From Ophiostoma sp. CBS 140.51 (Eukaryota; Ascomycota; Sordariomycetes; Ophiostomatales; Ophiostomataceae): DNA of 37,678 bases. The stretch covers positions 1 through 37,678 of the forward strand of contig JANSLP010000314.1 of the NCBI GenBank assembly GCA_029298735.1. Reading direction: 5' to 3'. Position 1 is the first letter of the stretch; every line of letters begins with the position of its first letter. Positions 29,833 through 37,678 of this stretch are shown here, in pieces. The translations under genes were made by a program, and so were the position numbers. A model generated the notes under the pieces. That model was not told the origin of the DNA. It made no database searches and saw only the letters and a program-made list of their open reading frames with translations.

Positions 29833-31542
29833 CGTGGTTATATTGCGTCAAAATCGTGGCAAACGTGGCCCGCGTGGATGTCAGGTTGTCGTACGTTGTT
29901 AGTTGTTTTCGGCGTTGAGATGGAGATGAGATGAAAGCGGAAACGTGGTGTTGGGAAGGTACGGCTACAGCCCGCCCCGAATGACGCCTTCTTACTTGCT
30001 GATGAGCTTTGTGCTACTCGTCACTCGTGCCTGCCGCATGAAAGCTTGGACACTTTCTTTCAGTTGCAGGCTGAAGCACGCACTGGACACAGAACCTTGT
30101 CTGCTTTAGGGAGGTCCAACCAGCCAATGGTGACAACCGCGTGGGGGAAAGCGGGGGAAAGCGCGACCTGGACCAGGCCATCCTCAATTGAATTGCAACA
30201 CTCTCTCCTTTTTTTCTGTATTTCGTACAGCAGGCTGCAAATATATAATAGGCGGAATTCGCTCCCTTCGCCGTTCCCAGAGTCCCCTTATTGATTTTCT
30301 CCGCAATTTTCGTCAAAAGACATGTCGAATAATGACACCACTGTACGATACTTTTGCTAGCCTCGTCGCTCTTTCCGAGTGAATTGCGATACGACCGCTA
30401 GCCTGCTAGGTCAAAATAGCGTTCAGGCCTGGTAAAGATAAGAGTCAGGTGAAAAAGCAGGAAGGTTCAACCAATGCTCGGTTCCCAAGACAAAAGTACA
30501 CACATGAAGGTTTGCGTCACAACACTCTCGACATGGAAGGAACGAGGGACAACCCAGGTGACCAAAGTCGGCATACGGCAAGTACGACACGCAAGCTTTG
30601 CTAGTCGCTCTTTCCTGTCACCGTCTACGGTGCAATATTCCTTACCCTGGAGATAAGCCGAGCTCCAACATCTTTCCCTCTTTTTACGTTCTTTTTAACC
30701 CTTTGGGGCAAGCGAGTCCGTCCTAGCGGGCCCCTCAGTACAGCATGCTGTCAAAGGGGGGGGGCGGTCAATTGGCCATTCTTTCTTTTCAAGGGACCAA
30801 TCCCCATTGAACGAAAAAAAGAGTCAGAAAGAAAAAAACAAATAGCAGGCGGCGAACAAGGGCCTGGGCCATACCACGCCAAGCGTGGGAAGGAGGCGGT
30901 GGCTACAAACAGGCAAGTTCCCCCATTAGGCCCACGGATACGCCAGTGATTACCACCTCCTTCCTCAAAAGATAGTCGATTGCGCTTGTAGCGGAGATTT
31001 AGTTGCGTAGGGAAGGTGCCCGCGAGCAACGGCCCACTGCTCTTTTCCCTTTCCCTATTTTTTTCTCACCTTTATTTTCTTTCTTTGTCTTCGCCGCCTG
31101 TGTGACTCCGTCATACTGCATGCAGCTCTCCTTGCTTTGTACATCCCGCCCTTCACAACGTCGTATTGACCTTGTGTCTTCGCTTGTCACTTGCACGCCT
31201 TTCTTTTGACCCTTTGCAGATCCCTGAGCCCGCTCTCCGCCATTTTGACTCCTCCGATACGATAATAATTTTTGGTGTCATTTTTCTGCCGTCTTTTTTC
31301 ATTCAGAGTTTATGTGGAAAAAAACAAAGCTCCGTGACTCTTCCCTCTTTTCTTCTTTCTTGACATTGGTCTTTGCTATTTGATCACAGCCAGCAAAAGA
31401 GCTTCTCGGGGTTCTGTCTTGTCTTCTATCTCTAATCTCCATCCTTATCACCATCTTGAAGCTAGACTCTTCCTCTCTTCTCCAGCTTCACTTATTTATC
31501 TTTCCATCCCACTTCCCACCTCCCACCACTCCCCAATCCACA
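29833..31542. promoter_or_regulatory. Divergent DUF202/MATE intergenic region
   Basis: 1.7 kb without a supported gene. The right 500 bases (31040-31540) are pyrimidine-rich on plus and are probably the MATE promoter and 5' leader. A short direct repeat GCGGGGGAAA-like occurs near 30142-30165, and a G-run at 30757-30767. Frames up to 100 aa on either strand show no family features. Confidence 0.5.
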
Positions 31543-33719
31543 ATGGCGCCCAGCAGTCGGCCCATACCAACCGGTTCGCCGGGCACTGGCAATCACCGTG
31601 AGTCCATCGCCGGCCTCGCGTCGTCTTTTGCTGCTTCCCTGGCCGATCCCTCGCCATTGGCCCAGGAAGTGCTCGCCCGCGACATTGCCGAGCTTACTCC
31701 GTCCGAAATCGAGGCCGAGAACCGTGCGGCAGCCTCGGCCCCCGCCTCGTACCACTCGGCCGGCATCGTGCCTTACGCCGACGGAAATCAGGACGACATT
31801 GACACCGATACCGACCTCGACGGCCCCGGCTCCAACGGACCCTACCTCTACCGCCGGCCGAGCGCCATTGCCTACGGAAACACCCGCCCTATCCTCGGTG
31901 TCGCTGCCGCGAGTGGCCCAGCACTGAGCAAAGTGGAGAAGCTCAAGTCCCGCGAGGCAGAGCGCAGTCTCCTCCGCGACAACCACCTGCTGCCGCCGAA
32001 ACACGCAACAGCTTCGGATTCGGGCCATGCCGGCTCCAGCTCTGCGGGCGGTGCAACGGACGGCCGCGAGCCTGGCTTTTTCACTCGTGTGTACAAGAGT
32101 GTCTTCAGCACGCGGCGGCCAAAAGACACGGCCGAGGAGGAGCGCCGGTTACAGGGAGACGGCGTGGACACAGTCCCAACACCGGGTGTGCCCGACGAGC
32201 GGACAGCACTGCTCACTCCGACACCACCAGCACCCGAATCCGACGGCTCTGAAGTGGAGCCCCGTCGTGACGAGCAGTGGAACGCGGCTGTGGCCGCTGG
32301 CCAGATTCATACGACGTGGCAGCGCGAGGCCAAGACGATTGCCGTCTACTCGCGGTCCCTCATTATCACGTTTATGCTCCAATACTCGATTAATATCACC
32401 GGTGTCTTTGCTGTTGGCCACATTGGCAAGGCCGAACTCGGTGCCGTCAGTCGTACGTCCAGCTCCAGGCATCCTTATCTTGATTCTTTTGTCACCTGCT
32501 AACAGTATCGTTTCTAGTCGCCGCAATGACCGCCAGCATTACCTTCTACGCGCCCTGCCAGGGCCTCGCCACATGTCTCGACACCCTCTGTTCCCAGGCC
32601 TACGGTTCTGGCCACAAGTTCCTCGTCGGTCTCCAGCTGCAGCGCATGTGCTGTTTCCTCCTTCTTCTGTGCATCCCGCTTGCCACCGTCTGGGTCTTTT
32701 CTGAGGACATTCTCAAAGGTCTGGTGCCCGAGCGTGAGATTGCTGCACTTGCTGGCCTGTACCTGCGCATTCTCGTCATTAGTATGCCCGCCAGCGCCGT
32801 TTTCGAGTGCTCCAAGAGGTACATGCAGGCCCAGGGCCTGTTCACGGCCAACACCTACGTCTTGCTGATTGCGGCGCCCCTCAACATCTTCCTGAACTGG
32901 CTGTTTGTGTGGCACCTGGAGCTGGGCTACATTGGCGCCCCCATCAGTGCCGTGATCACGCAGTGGCTGATGCCCCTGCTCCTGTTCCTCTATGTCTACT
33001 TTATCGACGGCTCGCAGTGCTGGGGCGGCTTCACCTGGCGCATCTTCTCCAACTGGGGCCCCATGATCAAGCTGGCTCTCCCTGGCATGATTATGGTCGA
33101 GGCCGAGTTCTTTGCGTTCGAAATTCTGACTCTCGGTGCTGGTCGCTTCGGTTCCACCACTCTGGCTGCCCAGAGTATCCTCGTCACGCTTACTTCGACC
33201 ACCTACCAGCTGCCCTTCCCCATGTCCGTCGCCGCATCCACCCGCATTGCCAACCTCATCGGTGCCAAACTGCCGAACGCGGCCAAGACGTGCGCCAACG
33301 TGGCCACAGTGGCCGGTGTCGGACTGGGCGTCTTCAACTGCCTTTGGGTCCTCATCTTCCGCTACCAAATCCCCCGTCTCTTCACCAGCGATACAGACGT
33401 CATCGCCATCGTGGCCCATACCACTCCCGTTGTCGCCTTCCTTCAAATATTTGACGGCACCGCGTGTGTGGCGAGCTCCCTCCTCCGTGGTGTTGGTCGC
33501 CAGGAAATTGGCAGCTATGCCAACCTGGCTGCTTACTACATTGTGGCTCTGCCCATCTCCTTCTTCACCGCCTTTGGTCTCGGCTGGGGTCTTCCCGGTC
33601 TATGGGCCGGTGTTGGTCTCGGTCTGTTCCTCGTCACGATTGCCGAGTATGCTTACCTATACAGCTACAACTGGAACCGTGCCGTCGAGGAGGCCGAGGT
33701 GCGGAATCTGTCTGGTTAA
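31543..33719 (+). CDS. MATE-family multidrug/toxin extrusion transporter (ERC1-like)
   Basis: Two exons, 31543-32452 and 32518-33719, with a 65-nt intron (GTACGT donor, TTCTAG acceptor) joining GAVS|LAAMTASITFYAP; 703 aa. A hydrophilic N-terminal region of about 275 residues, acidic and Pro/Ser-rich, includes an ERTALLTPTPP stretch that resembles a dileucine-type sorting signal (inference). About twelve membrane segments follow, starting at SLIITFMLQYSINITGVFAVG. Family landmarks: QGLATCLDTLCSQAYG, ALAGLYLRILV, FECSKRYMQAQG, the helix-7 region KLALPGMIMVEAEFFAFE, and SVAASTRIANLIGA. Fungal relatives such as yeast Erc1 act as proton- or sodium-coupled exporters, at the vacuole or plasma membrane. 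The substrate cannot be inferred. The frame is open upstream to 31456, but the ATG at 31543 (CACAATGGC) has the better context and the upstream part looks like leader. Confidence 0.92.
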
Positions 33720-34939
33720 ATGACGTCCGAGAGTGATGGTGCAGTATGACGTACTTGACGATAAGATTTCATTGGCTTGGATAACCCGATGGCCAAGGCG
33801 TTGAGTCTCTACTGGTGTTTGTCGATAAAAAGGATTTGTTTCGTTTTGGTTTCTCTTTTGGTTTATCATGTTTTCTTGTTTCCTTTTTTTATTTTTTTAT
33901 TTTATTTTGTCGTTTCAAGGTCGGCCGCTTCGCATACTATGAGCGCACTCTTCAACATATGGGCAACATTCTTTGAATAATTGCCACATATTATTGTTAT
34001 CAAAATTTAACCAACTCGTATTCACCCTGAGACTTGCACTGACCAGTTGATGTTTCTTTCTCTTTGGCCTTGGCTTTTCGTATAAGCCATACATCGCCGT
34101 CATTGGCTGAGTCGGCCCCTCTTTCCCCAACAGGCAGCTTTGGTGGTTGACATGCTCCCCTACCCTATGTTTCCTATTTTGTCTCCTTTTTCACAGTGCT
34201 CACAATTGCTCACGGTGCTTTGCAGTGGTTGGGAAGGTGCGAACGAACAGCGTCACCACTTCCCCCCTTTCCCCACTATAGCTTGCCCCGCTAGAACCTT
34301 AAAACAGGAAATGCTCTACTGTTCATGCTCTGGTGGCGGCCCTGCCTCTTTCCTTCTGTCTTTTCTCAGTCTCGCGCGCGCCTTCTTGTTTCCGCTTTCC
34401 GTCCACACACAAACCCCTTCACACACCACCCCTCCTTCCTTCCCGCGACGCTGCACCAGCGCAACCTTCCCCCGTCTTCAGGCAGTCTTGAAACTCCGCG
34501 CCCCGCTCAACAGAAAAGCTTCCCTCGCAACTTCCAAAACCCAAAACCAAAACCTTACTCTTGCTTCCGTCATCCGTCTAAGCCGCGATTTTGTGTTTCT
34601 CTTTTCAACGTCATTTTTTTTCTCTGCGATTATCGATTCGGCCATCACTCTCCAACCTCTTCTCCATCTCCCTTCGTCCTCCAACTGTTTCCCCCGTCTT
34701 CCCGACCCCGCCCTTCACCGCCTGCGACTTTGCGACCGTACAACGTCCCATCTCGAAATAGCAGCATAGTCGCTTTCTAGAGCCTCGATTTAAGCCAACT
34801 TTCGCTTGACATCACTTGGTTCTTTTTACAGTGCTCCTTTCTTCAATTTGTCTCGACGTAATAGCTTCCTCTCCAAGCTCGTTCCAGCTCGTTTCGCCGA
34901 CTCGCCCGCCGCGTCTTTGCACGCCGCCAACCGCCCAAG
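33720..34939. promoter_or_regulatory. MATE-SEC1 intergenic region with SEC1 leader
   Basis: 1.2 kb. The left 250 bases are T-rich and hold the MATE 3' UTR. From about 34330 to 34780 the plus strand is pyrimidine-rich, probably the SEC1 promoter and leader. Frames there (34140-34769, 34325-34780) are Ser/Pro/Phe/Leu-rich by-products of the skew. No gene is supported. Confidence 0.5.
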
Positions 34940-37412
34940 ATGGGTATCTCTATTATCCAGATACAGCAGCAAGGTGCGCATCCGGACAAACCACTTTTTC
35001 GATGTCGTACATGTACACAGACTAATACGTTCTCCAACAAACAGTGATAATAGAAACGATCGAGAATATCACAAGCGGCGACGTGAGCAACTCCCCACAT
35101 CCCTGGCCTTCCGACCCCATCATCACCAAATACGAAGAATGACCCTAATGGTGGAAACCCGCGATCTGGGACTTTGCGAGATCGACTTGCTAACATACGG
35201 GATACCCCAACAATAGTGGAAAGTACTCGTGCTCGATGAGACGAGCAAGAAGATCATCTACAATGTTGTCAAGGAAGATGACATCCTCAACAAGAACATT
35301 GCCAGTACGTACACCTCGAGCAGAGCAAACATATAGGAGGATATCGCAAGGCATCTAACACGTACAGATATTGAGGTGATCGAGGAGCGCCGTGAGATGA
35401 ACCCCACCATGGACGCCATCTACGTCCTCTCGCCGCAGCCACACATCGTCGACTGCCTGCTGGCCGACCTGGATCGCAGGCGATACCGTCGAGCCTTTTT
35501 GGTATGGACGAGCATCTTGGATCCCAAGCTGCAGCAGCGCATCGATGGTGCACCCGCTGCCCGACAGCAGATCGCCGGCTTCGACATCCTATCGATCGAC
35601 TTCTTCCCGCGCGAGTCGCACCTCGTCACCTTCCGCGATCCTTGGAGCTTCCCCATCCTCTTCCACCCCGACTGCAACGACCTTGTGCGGCAACACATGG
35701 AGGACCTGGCACAAAAGATTGCCAGTGTTTGTATAGCAGCGGGTGAATACCCAAAAGTACGATACTACCGGCCAAAGAACCCGATACACGAGGCTAGCGT
35801 TCTCTGTACACACCTGGCACGCTTTGTCCAGCAGCAACTCGACGACTATGCCCGATGGAACCGCGATTTCCCGCCACAAACCAACCGCCCACCCGGCATC
35901 CTTGTCATTACGGATCGATCGATGGATCTGATGGCCCCCCTCGTCCATGAATTCACATACCAGGCCATGGCCCACGACCTGCTGCCCATCAAGGAGGGCG
36001 ACAAGACGACGTTCCATGTGACCTTTAACGAGGGCGAGGCAGGCCAAGAAGAAAAGGACATGGAGCTGCAAGAGAAGGACACCGTCTGGGTCGATAACCG
36101 CCACAGGCACATGAAGGACACCATCGACAAACTGATGGGCGACTTTCAGAAATTCCTCGACAAGAACCCGCACTTTACCAACGACAAGGGAGACGCTACC
36201 AACCTGAACGCCATCCGAGACATGCTGGCTGGTCTTCCCCAGTTCCAAGAGATGAAGGAGGCCTACTCGTTACATCTCACCATGGCCCAGGAGTGTATGA
36301 ACAAATTCCAGAACAATAAGCTGCCCGATGTTGCATCCGTGGAGCAAACGCTAGCGACAGGACTGGACGAGGACTACCGCAAGCCGCGCAACATTCTCGA
36401 CCAGGTGGCACGACTCTTGGATGACGAGGCCATCACGACTGAGGACCGCATGCGCCTCATTATGCTGTACGTCCTCTACCGCAACGGAGTCATCCCCGAG
36501 GACATCAACCGTCTACTTGCCCACTCGAATCTACCCAAGACGCTTTTCGACACGATTGTGAACCTGGAGCTGCTTGGTGGCCGCCCAGTGCGCAACCTGA
36601 AAGAGGTCGTGCAACCACAACCACCCGTCTTCCCGCCAGATCCCAAAGCTGCGCAAAACGGCAATGAGGAAGAGTACTCTCTCTCCCGCTTCGATCCCAC
36701 CCTCCGCACACTACTGGACAACTTGTGCCGTGGCCAGCTCGACCCACTTGTCTTCCCCTACGTCAACCCGCCACTCGACCCCAACGGAGACGCCATGCTG
36801 GCTCAGGGCTCTCTGCGCGCCGCCAAGCCCAGCTGGGCTGATGCCAACCGCCGTGTCCCCGACAACCGCCAGCGCATTTTTGTCTACATGGCCGGCGGCG
36901 CCACGTTCTCCGAGGCACGCGCCTGCTACGAAGCCTCCGCCAAGTACAACCGCGATATTGTCTTGGCGACCAGCCACATGCTGACGCCGCACCTCTTCTG
37001 CCGCCAAGTCGGCGACCTCTCGGCCAACCCGCGGCAGCTCGATATCCCGCTGAGCCGGCCCAAGCCCAAGGCACCCGCACACTTGTTTGAGCGTGAGGCG
37101 CCGAAACCACCACCGCAACAGGTGCCGGCTCAGGGTCAGAGACCTGGAGCTCCTGGTGGTGCACCCGGTGGCGGTGTTGCTGCTGCCGGACGCCGGCCAG
37201 TACCTGGTGCAGCCGCAGGCGGTATCCCTGGTGGACCACGCCCACCCGTTAAGCAGCTGGGCGCCATGACGCTCAACAGCGGTGGTAACGGCGGCACCAG
37301 TGCCGGCCGTGCTCCTGCACCAGCTTCGGCAGCAAGCGGTGGTGCCGATGGCAAGCTCCACAAGGCCGAAAAGGACAAGAAGAAGCGGAACATCTTTGGA
37401 TTGAAGAAGTAA
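34940..37412 (+). CDS. SEC1: SEC1, Sec1/Munc18-family exocytosis protein
   Basis: Four exons: 34940-34973, 35045-35082, 35217-35304 and 35368-37412 (introns 71, 134 and 63 nt), giving 734 aa. Three tiny first exons rebuild the conserved start MGISIIQIQQQ, then ETIENITSGD, then WKVLVLDETSKKII and EDDILNKNIANIEVIEERRE, diagnostic of SM proteins. Later SM landmarks are MDAIYVLSPQ, LVITDRSMDLMAPLVHEFTYQAM, LDQVARLLDDE and RIFVYMAGGATFSEARACYE. The protein binds the plasma-membrane SNARE complex and promotes secretory-vesicle fusion, in hyphae mainly at growing tips. From about residue 625 there is a Pro/Gly/Ala-rich disordered tail ending in a basic KDKKKRNIFGLKK, longer than in yeast Sec1 as I recall it. 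The ATG is in strong context (CCAAGATGG). Confidence 0.94.
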
Positions 37413-37678
37413 AGTAATTAAAAAATGGAGTGTAAAAAAGGCTACATCGTAGATACTAATGACATTACTGGTGGTTGGCTTTTTTTGCTTTAATCCTTCC
37501 AGTCTCTTTATTCGGCGTGTATGTTAGCAGATGAAAAACTACGCCACGATCTAATTAATTTGAATACCTTATCCACGAAGACTCCTGACTGTGCTGATTA
37601 AGTTCCGTTATATTTCATCTGTGTATTTTTTTTCTGGTTTTCGGTTCGATGTATCGAGGCGAGGAGGCCAGCTGTGAA

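Noticed and set aside
32514..33446. 310-codon minus frame opposite the MATE transporter
   Set aside because: Antisense by-product of hydrophobic codons; the plus frame has all MATE landmarks.

Overview
The window looks like nuclear DNA of a filamentous ascomycete (Pezizomycotina, probably Sordariomycetes; an order such as Ophiostomatales is only a guess). The reasons are short introns of about 53-134 nt with GT(A/G)NGT donors and CTAAC/CTGAC branch sites, GC-rich third codon positions, pyrimidine-rich 5' leaders, and a set of conserved fungal proteins (PAN1, MED21, an SDT1-like nucleotidase, SWC5, a MATE transporter, SEC1). Exon joins were worked out by hand. For every multi-exon gene the joined length is divisible by three and the family-conserved residues run across each junction.

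Layout, left to right: PAN1 endocytic scaffold (-, 1012-5544); MED21 Mediator subunit (+, 6504-7125); SDT1/PHM8-like HAD pyrimidine 5'-nucleotidase (-, 7397-8320); a large disordered Tyr/Pro/Arg-rich protein of unknown function (+, 9475-12219); a 6.3-kb stretch with no convincing gene, whose right part is a pyrimidine-rich leader with a decaying 12-bp tandem repeat; a multi-KH RNA-binding protein (+, 18583-21799); a kappa-class GST/DsbA-like protein (-, 22618-23559); SWC5, a SWR1-complex subunit (-, 24420-25609); a type II membrane putative glycosyltransferase (+, 26285-28597); a DUF202 membrane protein (-, 28842-29832); a MATE-family transporter (+, 31543-33719); and the SM protein SEC1 (+, 34940-37412).

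The genes do not form an obvious pathway or biosynthetic cluster. They are mostly housekeeping genes: endocytosis (PAN1), exocytosis (SEC1), transcription and chromatin (MED21, SWC5), RNA binding (KH protein), nucleotide metabolism and membrane functions. Neighbours are often divergent and share upstream regions (PAN1/MED21, SDT1-like/unknown, SWC5/glycosyltransferase, DUF202/MATE).

I found no transposon, tRNA, rRNA or CRISPR. The observations most worth a second look are gene-structure ones: a stop-free 54-nt intron splitting a catalytic HAD motif, a GC-AG intron in the same gene, the long gap and repeat-bearing leader before the KH gene, an inverted-repeat cluster upstream of the GST gene, Prk1-type phosphosite repeats in PAN1, and the uncharacterised 914-aa disordered protein.
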